Assembly: GCF_038561935.1 (NCBI RefSeq) | Contig: NZ_CP102770.1 | Location: forward strand, 5,332,001-5,396,000 | DNA: 64,000 nt | Direction: 5' to 3' | DNA from: Myxococcus stipitatus | GTDB taxonomy: Bacteria > Myxococcota > Myxococcia > Myxococcales > Myxococcaceae | Part shown: positions 42,957 to 51,122 of the stretch, piece by piece | Position numbering within the stretch: position 1 is the first letter of the stretch | Layout of the letters: the number at the start of each line of letters is the position of its first letter | Translations under genes and position numbers: made by a program | Notes under the pieces: model-generated | The model's database searches: none | What the model was told of the DNA's origin: nothing | The model's input: the letters and a program-made list of their open reading frames with translations, nothing else

Positions 42957-43234
42957 GGCGACTCCAGATGAAAGACGAGCTCGCCCGGCTTCACGTAGCC
43001 GAGCTCTTCACGGACGGCCCGCTCCAGCGCCGCGGGGTCCTTGCGCAAGGCGGCGATCTCCTGTCGCAGCGCCTCGTTCTGCTCGGCCAGGGAGGCGTTC
43101 CGCTGCTGGAGCGAATCCACGTCCTGCCGCAAGGAGAGGTAGCGCCGGAAGCCCTTGGCGTCCGCCACTGACAGCAGGCTCAAGGCCCCCGCCACACCTA
43201 CCGCCACCACCAGGAGCTTTCCGCGCGCCGTCAT
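42953..43234 (-). CDS. ftsB: FtsB/DivIC-like septum formation protein
   Basis: A 93-residue bitopic protein with one N-terminal membrane helix (LLVVAVGVAGALSLLSVA) and a coiled coil (LRQDVDSLQQRNASLAEQNE...LRQEIAALRK), ending in ALERAVREELGYVKPGELVF, the FtsB/DivIC hallmark. It should join FtsL and FtsQ in the divisome. ATG 43234 is chosen; an upstream TTG at 43273 is weaker. It overlaps the diguanylate cyclase gene. Small size and low sequence conservation of the family limit certainty, but the C-terminal motif is diagnostic. Confidence 0.85.
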   Translation of the reverse strand: MTARGKLLVVAVGVAGALSLLSVADAKGFRRYLSLRQDVDSLQQRNASLAEQNEALRQEIAALRKDPAALERAVREELGYVKPGELVFHLESP

Positions 43235-43328
43235 GAACGCCGTCGACGGTACCAGCGAGCCTCGCCCCCGCAAGAATTCCGCTCCAGCCCTGTAGCACTC
43301 GACTCACGCGCGCCCCGAAGGGCTCGAA

Positions 43329-43841
43329 TCAGTCCTGCTTCAGCAGCTTCTCGACGGCCTCGGTCAGCTTGGAGTGACTCTCGACCCCCTGCCATGCCGC
43401 CACCGCGCGACCGTGGCGGTCCAGCAGGACGGTGGTCGGCAACCCCTTGATGGGACCAAAGGCGCTGCGTCCGGCAATCATCCACTCCGACGCGACCAGC
43501 ACGGGGTAGCGCGGCGCATAGTGGTCGGCGAACGGCTGGAGGACCTTGGCGCCCTCCAGGTCCATGCCCACCGCGACGACCTGGAACCCCTGGGCGCCGT
43601 AGTCCCGCTGGAGCGCCTCCAGGTTGGGCATCTCCGCCAGGCACGGGAAGCACCAGGTCGCGAAGAACGAGACCAGGACGACCTTGCCCACGAGCTTGCG
43701 GACCTCGTGCGGCGTGGGCCCCACCGACGGCAGGGCCAGGGACTGGAGGAAGGCCGGCCCGGCATCCACGGGCCGCGTCCCGCGACACCCCGCGAGCGCG
43801 AGCAGGAGGACACACGCCAGGGCCCGCGCGGCGGAGCTCAT
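43329..43841 (-). CDS. TlpA/ResA-like thioredoxin-fold lipoprotein
   Basis: A 170-residue lipoprotein with lipobox LALAGC (Cys19) and a thioredoxin fold. The active site WCFPC (Cys64, Cys67) lies in VLVSFFATWCFPC, and the cis-Pro is in KGLPTTVLLDRHG. Such proteins reduce disulfides in the periplasm, for example in cytochrome c maturation; no cytochrome genes are adjacent. ATG 43841 begins one base after the Fur-family stop, so the two are co-transcribed. Confidence 0.88.
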   Translation of the reverse strand: MSSAARALACVLLLALAGCRGTRPVDAGPAFLQSLALPSVGPTPHEVRKLVGKVVLVSFFATWCFPCLAEMPNLEALQRDYGAQGFQVVAVGMDLEGAKVLQPFADHYAPRYPVLVASEWMIAGRSAFGPIKGLPTTVLLDRHGRAVAAWQGVESHSKLTEAVEKLLKQD

Positions 43842-43842
43842 C

Positions 43843-44325
43843 TCACGCTTCCGTGGCCCGGGCGCCCGAGCGCTGACAGTCCCGGCACAGTCCGTACAGC
43901 TCCATCTTGTGGGACGTCACCGTGAAGCCGTGCTTGCGCGCCACCGCGTCCTGGAGCGTCTCGATGCGATCATTCTCGAACTCGACGATGGTGCCGCACC
44001 GGGTGCAGATGAGGTGGTCGTGGTGGTCCCGACCGGCCGCGGCCTCGTAGCGCGTCTGCCCGTCGCCGAAGTTCCGGGCGTGGGCGAGGCCACACTCGTT
44101 GAGCAGCTTCATGGTCCGGTACACGGTCGCCACGGACACCTTCGCGTCCTGCTCACGGACCTTGTTCCACAGCTCCTCCACCGACAGGTGGCCCCCGACG
44201 GCGAAGAAGGTGTCGATGATGAGGCTGCGCTGCCGGGTGCTCTTCAGGCCGTGCTGGGCCATGTAGCGGGCGAGCACCTCGTCCTTGTCCTTGATTTCGT
44301 CGTGGTCGTGGTTGTGGCCCTGCAT
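43843..44325 (-). CDS. Fur-family metal-dependent repressor
   Basis: A 160-residue regulator. The winged helix spans LARYMAQHGLKSTRQRSLII to VATVYRTMKLLNECGL, with the family motif VSVATVYRTM. The metal/zinc sites include HHDHLICTRCG and the C-terminal CRDC pair. The N-terminus is His/Asp-rich (MQGHNHDHDE) and might bind metal. It could be Fur, Zur or PerR; the sequence does not settle which. It heads a pair with the TlpA-like gene. Confidence 0.88.
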   Translation of the reverse strand: MQGHNHDHDEIKDKDEVLARYMAQHGLKSTRQRSLIIDTFFAVGGHLSVEELWNKVREQDAKVSVATVYRTMKLLNECGLAHARNFGDGQTRYEAAAGRDHHDHLICTRCGTIVEFENDRIETLQDAVARKHGFTVTSHKMELYGLCRDCQRSGARATEA

Positions 44326-44679
44326 GGAAATCCCTCGGTAGGAGACCGACCCAGCGACGGGCTCCTCAGCCTAACGTGTAACCGCGCCCCGGACCCGCGC
44401 GCTCCGCCCCGCCCCAGGCCCCGGCCATCTTCTACGAAGTAAAGTGCCAGCAGCGACTGTTGGTCTCCGGACGGGGGGCGTCTGATACCCCCTGCCCGCC
44501 CGGGTAGCAACGTCCGGCAGCCAGCGACAAGGAGGGCTTCCTCCCCCCACTGGCCTCCACCGCGACTTGCAACCGCCGCAGGCTGTTTAGAATGGAGTCG
44601 GACTGGCTCATTGACACCTGTCTGGCCGCGAAGATAGAGGCATCCGCCCTCGTAAACGAGCATTTTTCCGCTACTTTCC
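44326..44679. other. 354-base intergenic region between divergent genes
   Basis: This separates the Fur-family gene (minus) from the gene at 44680 (plus). It is less GC-rich near 44585-44680. It holds a plus-strand promoter candidate (see 44564-44593) and, nearer the gene, TTGACA at 44611-44616 without a good -10. A minus-strand TGGCAC at about 44446 lacks the sigma-54 -12 GC. No open frame with convincing start or RNA structure was found. Confidence 0.5.
44564..44593 (+). promoter_or_regulatory. Possible sigma-70-type promoter
   Basis: GACTTG (44564-44569) and TAGAAT (44588-44593) are separated by 18 bases. The -10 matches five of six consensus positions, the -35 is weak. It would drive the gene at 44680 with a leader of about 80 bases. 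Confidence 0.3.
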
Positions 44680-45897
44680 ATGACCAGCCCCTGGCAGAGA
44701 AGACGACAGCCCGACGACGTTCCCACCCCCGTGGCGGTTGCCGTCTCGGATTTCTGCCGGCGCGCGAAGTCGCCGGCCCCCGCTCCGGAGGTCCGGGAGG
44801 CGCTTGCCCTCCTGGCCGAAGACGAGGACTTCCGAGTCCGCGCCCTCACCGACGGCGAACCGGAGACCTCCCCGCTCGGCCCCTTCGCCGTGGTGGACAT
44901 CCTCCGAGGCACCGCGCCCTCCGTCGCCGCCCAGCGGCAGTCCTGCGGCTACTACGACGTGGCCCGGGAGCTTGCCTACGTGCGCGAGGAGAAGACCCCG
45001 CCCCGCGCCCCCGCCGCCGACGCGTCCATCCCCTCCTTCGCCTCTCCCGCCGCCCCGAAGCCGGCGGACAAGGCGGCCAAGAAGGGCGCCAAGGCCGAAG
45101 AGGCCAGCGTCATGGAGCGCATCGCGCCCAAGAAGCGCTCCGCCGCGGTGGATGAGGAGACGACCTCCGCGCCCCCCGAGTTCGATGACGCGCACAGCTT
45201 CCTGCGCAGGGACCTGCCCCGCCCCCGCGGCCGCTTCACCCGCGTGGAGGCGCCCCGCACGCCCTTCGTGGAGCTGACGCGCGCCACCGGCAAGGAGATC
45301 CTCGAGGCCACGCTGGAAGGCTCCGAGCACCGCTTCGCGCTGCTGCGCAACCTCTCCCACCGCTTCAACGGCTCGCGCGGGGACCTGTCCCTGGTGGACC
45401 TGGAGACGGTGCTGAGGGATCACGGCCTGCTCGAGTCCCTGCAGGAGAAGGAGCGACTCCAGCTCCTGGACGCCTACACCAGCCAGCGCGGCGCCACCGG
45501 CCGCGTGGGGTGGGCGCTGGGCGTGAGCCCTCCGGAGCTGCAGCGGCTCGTCTCCGCCGCGGGGCTGACCGAAGAGGTGGAGGCCCTGCGCGAGCGCTTC
45601 CGCCGCGAGGCCCTGGCCACGTCGCACCTGACGCACCGGTTGGATCTGCTCGGCCGCGAGAAGTACCTGGCGGACCTGGGCATCCAACGCAAGTTCAACG
45701 ACTCGCTGCGCAAGGAGCTGGAGCGGCTGCTGCGGGACGACCTCCCGGGCGCCACGGACCTGCACGGACTCTGCGAGGCCGTGGGCCGCAAGTACGGCTC
45801 CCCCAGCGAGCTCATCTTCCGCGCCATCGAGCGCCTGGGACTCGCGGAGGGTCTGCGCAAGCAGATCCACTCCGGCGTCCCGCCCACCACTCCCTGA
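44680..45897 (+). CDS. Uncharacterised protein with Fis-like helix-turn-helix segment
   Basis: A 405-residue soluble protein without a known family match. Residues about 15-105 are helical (PEVREALALLAEDEDFRVRA) with AVVDILRGTAPSVAAQRQ; the middle (110-170) is an Ala/Lys/Pro-rich linker. The C-terminal half is helical and includes TGRVGWALGVSPPELQRLVS, similar to the last helices of Fis-type DNA-binding domains. That suggests a nucleic-acid-related role, by inference. ATG 44680 has no clear ribosome site. It precedes the FmdB-type gene by 15 bases. Confidence 0.75.
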   Translation: MTSPWQRRRQPDDVPTPVAVAVSDFCRRAKSPAPAPEVREALALLAEDEDFRVRALTDGEPETSPLGPFAVVDILRGTAPSVAAQRQSCGYYDVARELAYVREEKTPPRAPAADASIPSFASPAAPKPADKAAKKGAKAEEASVMERIAPKKRSAAVDEETTSAPPEFDDAHSFLRRDLPRPRGRFTRVEAPRTPFVELTRATGKEILEATLEGSEHRFALLRNLSHRFNGSRGDLSLVDLETVLRDHGLLESLQEKERLQLLDAYTSQRGATGRVGWALGVSPPELQRLVSAAGLTEEVEALRERFRREALATSHLTHRLDLLGREKYLADLGIQRKFNDSLRKELERLLRDDLPGATDLHGLCEAVGRKYGSPSELIFRAIERLGLAEGLRKQIHSGVPPTTP

Positions 45898-45912
45898 AGA
45901 GGCACCGCAACC

Positions 45913-46239
45913 ATGCCCATCTACGAGTACGCCTGCCAGAACTGCCAGAAGATCATCGACGTGCTTCAGAAGATCTCCGACCCGACGCCGGCCGCCTGCA
46001 CCGCCTGCGGCGCGGAGGGCTCGCTGACCAAGGTCGTCAGCCGCTCCAGCTTCGTCCTCAAGGGCGGCGGCTGGTACTCCGACCTGTACAGCTCCACCAA
46101 GAAGGACGGGAGCTCGTCCTCCAGCTCGAGCGGCGGCTCGTCGTCCTCGTCGAGCTCGAGCAGCACGTCCTCCTCCACGCCGGCGAGCGCCCCCAGCAGC
46201 ACCCCGGCGCCCGCCGCGGCGTCGGGCGACAAGAGCTAG
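45913..46239 (+). CDS. FmdB-family zinc ribbon protein with poly-Ser tail
   Basis: A 108-residue protein beginning MPIYEYACQNCQK, the FmdB signature, with the second Cys pair in CTACG; together they bind zinc. The region to residue about 62 ends in FVLKGGGWYSDLY, as in the family. The remaining 45 residues are almost only Ser, Gly, Thr, Pro and Ala, with runs of eight or nine serines, an extension much longer than usual. ATG 45913 follows GAAGAGG. The family's role is unclear (regulatory in the formamidase operon). Confidence 0.9.
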   Translation: MPIYEYACQNCQKIIDVLQKISDPTPAACTACGAEGSLTKVVSRSSFVLKGGGWYSDLYSSTKKDGSSSSSSSGGSSSSSSSSSTSSSTPASAPSSTPAPAAASGDKS

Positions 46240-46300
46240 GGCCCGGGCGGAGGGGCCGAAAATTCGCGCGGGGTCCGGGAGCGACGCACACTCGCGCCCC

Positions 46301-46510
46301 GTGCCCTTCCCTCCTTCCAAGCGCCCTCCCCGCTGCTGTGCCCTTTGTGGCCACCCGGAGCTCACGGATACGCGCGGGTTCGGTCGCTTCCTGCTCGTGC
46401 CGGACCCCCACGGGCGAGGCCCCGTCTGCCCTCCGCAGCGAGGCTGTCGCGGTGGCAAGCGGGAGGCGACGGGCGCCTCGGCGTCCACGCTGACGCAGGC
46501 CTCGCGCTGA
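46301..46510 (+). CDS. Possible small Cys-rich protein
   Basis: A 69-residue frame starting at GTG 46301 with CCALCGHPELT and PVCPPQRGC, two Cys groups spaced like a zinc-binding knuckle around GRFLLVPDPHGRG. No good ribosome site is seen (CGCGCCCC precedes the start), and the last 20 residues look non-conserved. It fills an otherwise empty 300-base interval between the FmdB-type and lipoprotein genes, in the same direction. The motif arrangement supports a real gene; the weak start argues against it. Confidence 0.45.
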   Translation: MPFPPSKRPPRCCALCGHPELTDTRGFGRFLLVPDPHGRGPVCPPQRGCRGGKREATGASASTLTQASR

Positions 46511-46555
46511 GCTAAGCAGGGACCTCCCGCGCGATTGCGCCGCGGAGGTGCCCTG

Positions 46556-47302
46556 ATGCTCGCTCGACGTCTGCTTCCCTCTCTGACCCTCCTTGGCCTG
46601 GCCGTGCTCGCGGCCGGCTGTGGCAACTACACCCGCATGGCGCCGGACACCCGGGCGTCCCTCCAGCGCACGTTCACCGGCCCGGAGGCGGTGCAGTACC
46701 TGCGCCTCTCCGGCAACGTCACGCCCTTCTTCGGCGACGGCTCCAAGCGCCTGCTGACGCCCTACGCGCCCGAGGACGTGCGCATGCTGGACGACAGCAG
46801 CGGCAAGCCCATCAACCCCGGGGCCGTGGAACGCACCCTGCCGGTGGGCACGAAGCTGCGCATCACGAAGGTGGAGTTCCCCACCGCGTGGGTGGTGGCC
46901 GAGCGCGTCCTCTACACGCCCCGCACCTGGCCCTGGGTCTACCTGTCCGAGGAAGGCGCCGCCAACGCGCCCCCGCTCATCCTGGTGCTGCCCCCCAACC
47001 TGGAGCAGCCCAACGACTTCCGGGCGGAGCTGGAGAAGTACCTCTCGCCGCAGAACCCGAAGGCCCAGGTCGACGCGCTGGCGCCGCCCGTGCGCGACGC
47101 GGTGGGCGCCAAGCGCCTGCTGGCCAACATGACGGCGGAGGCCGTGCGCATGGCGTGGGGCCCGCCGGAGCTGGTGCGGCGCTCGCTGGAGGGCACGGCG
47201 AAGAACGAGGAGTGGACGTACCCGGGCGGACGCCGCAAGGCCTTCTTCACCGATGGCCGGCTGGCTCGCGCCGAAGAGGCGGGCGCCTCCATCCTGCCCT
47301 GA
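46556..47302 (+). CDS. Predicted lipoprotein
   Basis: A 248-residue lipoprotein with signal MLARRLLPSLTLLGLAVLAAGC (written with lipobox LAAGC). ATG 46556 has GGAGGTG six bases upstream. Residues about 45-95 (YLRLSGNVTPFFGDGSKRLL) and LPVGTKLRITKVEFPTAW suggest beta structure; the C-terminal part contains MAWGPPELVRRSLEG and WTYPGGRRKAFFTDGRL, reminiscent of the SmpA/BamE-type module that ends with a Trp-Tyr strand. Function unknown. Confidence 0.8.
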   Translation: MLARRLLPSLTLLGLAVLAAGCGNYTRMAPDTRASLQRTFTGPEAVQYLRLSGNVTPFFGDGSKRLLTPYAPEDVRMLDDSSGKPINPGAVERTLPVGTKLRITKVEFPTAWVVAERVLYTPRTWPWVYLSEEGAANAPPLILVLPPNLEQPNDFRAELEKYLSPQNPKAQVDALAPPVRDAVGAKRLLANMTAEAVRMAWGPPELVRRSLEGTAKNEEWTYPGGRRKAFFTDGRLARAEEAGASILP

Positions 47303-47309
47303 GACAGGA

Positions 47310-48032
47310 CTACCGGCGGCCGCGACGACGCTTGTTGCCGCCGCCGCCCTGCTTCCGGGCCGCCTGGGCCTCACCCGGGCGCGTCAGCCGGGGCAACTCG
47401 CCGGCCATCACCGGCCAGAAGTCGCCCTTGAGCAGCTCCGCCACCAGCTGGGCCTGCGTCGCCACCGGGTTCTTGAAGAACGTGGCGCCCCGGCCCACTT
47501 CGTCCAGGGAGCTCCGGGCATCGCTGCCGCCCGTACAGGGGAGCTTCAGCGCCTCCGCGGCCTCCACGGCCAGGTCATTGGCGGTCTGCTTCACGCGGGC
47601 GTTGTAGCCCTCCACCGCGCTCAGCACGTTGAGCGAGCGGACGTAGTCCATGGCCGGGTGGGCGGAGTCCCTGTCGAAGGGCCGGGCCGCGACGATGGCG
47701 GCGCCCAGGGCCTTCACCTTGGGCAGGCACTCCGCGGCGCTCCAGGGCTTCTCGCGGTTGCTGCCCCACATCTGGACGGGCTCCGGGGCCAGCTCCGGCT
47801 TGGGGAAGAAGCAGAGGTACTGCCCCCGGTCCGTCAGCAGCTCTAACCCGACGAAGACCTTCACCTTCGACTTCGCGCCAATCTCGAACAGCTCATCACA
47901 GCCGTCCTGGGTGTTGGTCTCGGTGAAGGCCACCCCGTCCAGGCCGAACAGCGCGGCCCGTTCCAACACGGCGCGAGGGTCCAACTCGCACCCCTTGGAC
48001 AGGTGGGAATGGGCGTGCAGGTCGATGAGCAT
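47310..48032 (-). CDS. PHP-domain metal-dependent hydrolase
   Basis: A 240-residue PHP-fold protein with the first metal motif DLHAHSHLSKG at residues 4-14, FTETN, the central ligands (VGLELLTDRG) and GGSDARSS near the end. PHP proteins hydrolyse phosphoesters (histidinol phosphate, pAp, RNA ends). The C-terminal 20 residues are Gly/Arg/Lys-rich. ATG 48032 is used. It converges on the lipoprotein gene with a seven-base gap and no visible terminator. Confidence 0.85.
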   Translation of the reverse strand: MLIDLHAHSHLSKGCELDPRAVLERAALFGLDGVAFTETNTQDGCDELFEIGAKSKVKVFVGLELLTDRGQYLCFFPKPELAPEPVQMWGSNREKPWSAAECLPKVKALGAAIVAARPFDRDSAHPAMDYVRSLNVLSAVEGYNARVKQTANDLAVEAAEALKLPCTGGSDARSSLDEVGRGATFFKNPVATQAQLVAELLKGDFWPVMAGELPRLTRPGEAQAARKQGGGGNKRRRGRR

Positions 48033-48092
48033 GGGCGCCGCTCCCTAACAGGCTCCCCCGGGCCTGTCGAGCCCGCGCTGCCCGCGTGGCCC

Positions 48093-48368
48093 TCAGGCGA
48101 ACGCGTACGACTGGAAGGCGCCCTGCTTGGACTGGGTGTTCTTCTCCTCGTAGGTGCGGATGAGGTAGCCCATCAACATCAGCGAGGACGTGTTCTCCAG
48201 CACCCGGGAGGGGTCCTTGGAGATGAGGTTGGCGCTGTAGTTGAGGAAGAACTGCGCCAGCTCCTCCCCCGCCTCCTTGACGATGAGCGCGTTCAGCGCG
48301 GTGGGCTCCATCGTCCGGATGGTGTTGATGAAATCAACAGCCAAGTCCTTCTTGGTCTTCACGTCCAC
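48093..48368 (-). CDS. Small helical protein of unknown function
   Basis: A 91-residue protein, mostly helix: FINTIRTMEPTALNALIVKE and GEELAQFFLNYSANLI, with no signal, Cys or catalytic motif. GTG 48368 has GGAAGG a few bases upstream. It is followed 60 bases later by the PHP hydrolase gene on the same strand. I do not recognise the family; codon use matches its neighbours and supports a real gene. Confidence 0.7.
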   Translation of the reverse strand: MDVKTKKDLAVDFINTIRTMEPTALNALIVKEAGEELAQFFLNYSANLISKDPSRVLENTSSLMLMGYLIRTYEEKNTQSKQGAFQSYAFA

Positions 48369-48522
48369 GGGCCTTCCCCCTTCCCCAACTCACGCCGCCA
48401 CTCGCGGCCCCCTGCCCCGAGCGCCCCTACCGGGTGCGACCTGAGCAATCTAGGCATGCGCACACCCCTGCAAACCCCCGCCTGGAGGCCAGCCACGACC
48501 CACCCTCCAGGAAGCCGGGTTT

Positions 48523-48552
48523 TTGACACCTCTGAACACCCCGTGCGATAAC
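48523..48552 (+). promoter_or_regulatory. Sigma-70-type promoter for the small gene at 48596
   Basis: Perfect TTGACA (48523-48528) and GATAAC (48547-48552; four of six) separated by 18 bases. The predicted start is about 36 bases before the gene. Confidence 0.5.
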
Positions 48553-48595
48553 GCCCCCTTGTCCTGTGTCGGGACCGCACAAGGAGTGGCAGGCG

Positions 48596-48799
48596 ATGTT
48601 CACGGGCGTGAAGGTCTTCTCCGCCACCAAGGCGAAGGAGCGCGAGGAGCTGGGTGAGAACGTCACCCGTTGGATGAAGAGCAACGCGGATCTGGAGATC
48701 GTCGACCGCGTGGTGTGCCAGTCGTCCGATAACGAATTCCACTGCTACACCCTCGTGCTGTTCTACCGGCACGGGAAGCAGCAAGCGCCGCAGCCGTAG
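48596..48799 (+). CDS. Small protein of unknown function
   Basis: A 67-residue protein (MFTGVKVFSATKAKEREELG...). It has alternating strand-helix character, with LEIVDRVVCQSSDNEFHCYT and LVLFYRH near the end, resembling small alpha-beta proteins. ATG 48596 lies about 10 bases after AAGGAG; an in-frame GTG at 48566 is the alternative. The gene has its own near-consensus promoter and stands alone. No family recognised. Confidence 0.65.
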   Translation: MFTGVKVFSATKAKEREELGENVTRWMKSNADLEIVDRVVCQSSDNEFHCYTLVLFYRHGKQQAPQP

Positions 48800-48811
48800 T
48801 CTTCCCACCGA

Positions 48812-48850
48812 AGGGGACGGCCCCTCCCCTTCCCCCAGCCTCCTGGCTGG
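48812..48850. terminator. Tandem hairpins between convergent genes
   Basis: AGGGG/CCCCT (48812-48816 with 48821-48825) and CCAGCC/GGCTGG (48835-48840 with 48845-48850) lie in the 50-base gap between two converging genes, one hairpin nearer each. No T tract. Confidence 0.4.
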
Positions 48851-48851
48851 C

Positions 48852-51008
48852 CTACCTGGCGCGAGGCACGAACACAGCCACGCTGCGCGGGGAGATCCTC
48901 ACCACGGTCTCCATCCCAGCGAGCTGAAGCGTCCCGCCACTGAAGACGTCATCGTACGTCGCTCGGCTCGCCGCCAGGCTGCCCAGCGGCTCCACCACCA
49001 CCGCGCGCTCCAGGTCGCCGCGGTTGATGGCGATGATCGCCCCCTGCCCCTCTGGCAGCGAGCGCTGGAACACGTACAGGTCCTTCTCCACCCGCAGCGT
49101 GTGACGGGCGCCCGACTGGAGCACGGGATGCGCCCGCCGCGTCTGCCCCAGCGTCTGGACGGTGGCCAACAGCCTCGCCTCCAGCGGCGTCAGCGTGGAG
49201 CCGAAGCGCATGAGGCGGCGGTTGTCGGGATCACCCGCCCCGGGCAGGCCCACCTCGTCGCCGTAGTAGATGAGCGGCACGCCCGGCTGGGTCAGCACGA
49301 ACGCGAAGGCATACCGGGCCTTGTCGAAGGCCGCCTCGTCCGTCACCGTCGCGGGAGGCCGGGCGTTGCTCCACGGGTCTCCCCCGGCGCCGGCCAGCTG
49401 CTTCGCCGCCTGCGAGATGAAGCGCGCCACGTCATGGTTGCCCAGGAAGGGCGAGTTGAGGGTGCCCGGCGCATAGAAGACCTCGTTCTCGCGCACGGCC
49501 TGGTCCACGCGCTCCAGTCCCTGGCCATCCGCGAAGGACTCGCGCAGGGGCCAGTAGAGGGGGAAGTCGAACTGACCATCCAGCTCCCGGGGCCCGATGT
49601 ACCGCGCGATCTGCGAACGGCCATCCGCGCCGACGAAGGTCTCCCCCACCAGGTAGAACTCGGTGCCCGTCATCGCGGTGATGTCCCGCAGGCGCCCGCG
49701 CAGCGTGCGCCCCGCGACCTGCTCCATGTGCTTCACCGCGTCCAGGCGGAAGCCGTCGAAGTCCGCCGCCTCCAGCCACCACAAGGCGTCCGCGGTGAAC
49801 TGGTCCACCATGTCCGCCGAGCGCCAGTTGAAGTCCGGGAGGTAGTCGGTGAACTTGCACGTCAGCCGCTTCTCCTCCCAATCACAGTCCTGGGTGCCAC
49901 ACACGCAGCTGGCGGCGGTGTTGAACCAGTCCTCCGCGCGATGGGCCGTCCAGTAGGGATGCTCCTGGTGGACGTGGTTGAGCACCAGGTCGGCGATGAC
50001 GCGGATGCCTCGGCGGTGGGCCGCGGCCGTCAGCGCGCGCAGCTCCTCCAGCGAGCCGAAGCGGCGCTGCGTCGTGCGCGGCTGGGAGGGCCAGTAGCCG
50101 TGATAGCCCGAGTAGTACTTGCCCCCGGTGCCGATGAAGCGACCCTCCGGGTTCTGGTCCACGGGGGAGATCCACAGCGTGCGGACGCCCAGCGCGTCGA
50201 AGTAGCCCTCCTCGAGCTTCTCGGTGATGCCAGCGAAGTCGCCGCCCGCGTAGTTGGCGATGGGGTCCACATCCGCCACGGGGCCGTCGTTCTCCGGGCG
50301 CGCGTTGCGGAACCGGTCGGTGAAGGCGAAGTACATCGCCCCCGACTCCCAACGGAAGCGCTCGGGCTCCACCCAGAACGGCAGGTAGAGCGGCTCGGCG
50401 ACGCGGCCGGCAGCGTCCATGGCCACCACCTTCACGTGGTGCTTGCCCCGCGCCAGCCCTTCCCTGCGCAGCCGCAGCCGCCCCGTGCCTCGCTCGAGGG
50501 CCTCTGGCACCGGGCTGCCATCCAGCGACAGGAGCACCTTGTCCGCGTCGAGTCCCACGGCGTCGGTGCCGTCGAGGTAGGCGACCTCCACGTCCAGCGT
50601 CCCCTCGGGCGTCACCGCGAAGCGGCGCAGCTCCAACACGGGCCGCCGGCAGTCCGGCACCGTCAGCTTCGAGTACTCCTCCGCGCGCACCCAGCGGGAG
50701 TACGGATTCTGCGGGTCCATCACCTCCTGCTTCGCCACGACGAAGCGATAGGCATAGTCGCGCGGCTCCAGCCCCTCCAGGCGCGCGGTGAAGACCCCAT
50801 CGCCGCGCTCCTCCATGCGCAAGCCCGTCGTGGCAAAGCCATTCCATTCACCCGCGACGTACACGGGCCCCGACAAGGATTGCTGGGGTGCGTACGTCAG
50901 CACCACCTCGCACTCGCGGATGGGAATGGCGTCTTGGGAATCACCACACGCCGCCGACAGCAGCAGCACCGGAGCGGCGAGCGAACGGACGAGTCGGGAG
51001 CGCGTCAT
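48852..51008 (-). CDS. GH13 alpha-amylase-family lipoprotein
   Basis: A 718-residue surface lipoprotein (lipobox LSAAC). Residues about 30-115 look like a starch-binding, CBM48-type beta module (GPVYVAGEWNGFATTGLRME). The GH13 barrel has all catalytic residues: DGFRLDAVKHM (nucleophile Asp), LVGETFVG (acid/base Glu) and FLGNHDVARF (third Asp), with LVLNHVHQEHP for conserved region I. A C-terminal beta domain ends FVPRAR. It should cleave alpha-glucans outside the cell. Cys residues in SCVCGTQDCDW may form a disulfide loop. ATG 51008. It is a single gene. Confidence 0.92.
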   Translation of the reverse strand: MTRSRLVRSLAAPVLLLSAACGDSQDAIPIRECEVVLTYAPQQSLSGPVYVAGEWNGFATTGLRMEERGDGVFTARLEGLEPRDYAYRFVVAKQEVMDPQNPYSRWVRAEEYSKLTVPDCRRPVLELRRFAVTPEGTLDVEVAYLDGTDAVGLDADKVLLSLDGSPVPEALERGTGRLRLRREGLARGKHHVKVVAMDAAGRVAEPLYLPFWVEPERFRWESGAMYFAFTDRFRNARPENDGPVADVDPIANYAGGDFAGITEKLEEGYFDALGVRTLWISPVDQNPEGRFIGTGGKYYSGYHGYWPSQPRTTQRRFGSLEELRALTAAAHRRGIRVIADLVLNHVHQEHPYWTAHRAEDWFNTAASCVCGTQDCDWEEKRLTCKFTDYLPDFNWRSADMVDQFTADALWWLEAADFDGFRLDAVKHMEQVAGRTLRGRLRDITAMTGTEFYLVGETFVGADGRSQIARYIGPRELDGQFDFPLYWPLRESFADGQGLERVDQAVRENEVFYAPGTLNSPFLGNHDVARFISQAAKQLAGAGGDPWSNARPPATVTDEAAFDKARYAFAFVLTQPGVPLIYYGDEVGLPGAGDPDNRRLMRFGSTLTPLEARLLATVQTLGQTRRAHPVLQSGARHTLRVEKDLYVFQRSLPEGQGAIIAINRGDLERAVVVEPLGSLAASRATYDDVFSGGTLQLAGMETVVRISPRSVAVFVPRAR

Positions 51009-51122
51009 GCGGATGACTTTCTATGAGAGCGCTCCTGGCTTTTCAAAGCGCCCGGCGGTGGCTTCTGGAATCAGCGCATTGCGTCGAGGAGCTGACCGAC
51101 ACTGGACAATCACCGCCCCGCG

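Noticed and set aside
44440-44460. Sigma-54 promoter before the Fur-family gene
   Set aside because: TGGCAC is present on the minus strand, but the -12 position lacks the required GC.
44592-45155. Plus-strand frame beginning at ATG 44592 ahead of the gene at 44680
   Set aside because: It overlaps the 405-residue gene in another frame and turns into Arg/Pro/Gly low-complexity after about 40 codons, so it looks like a shadow.
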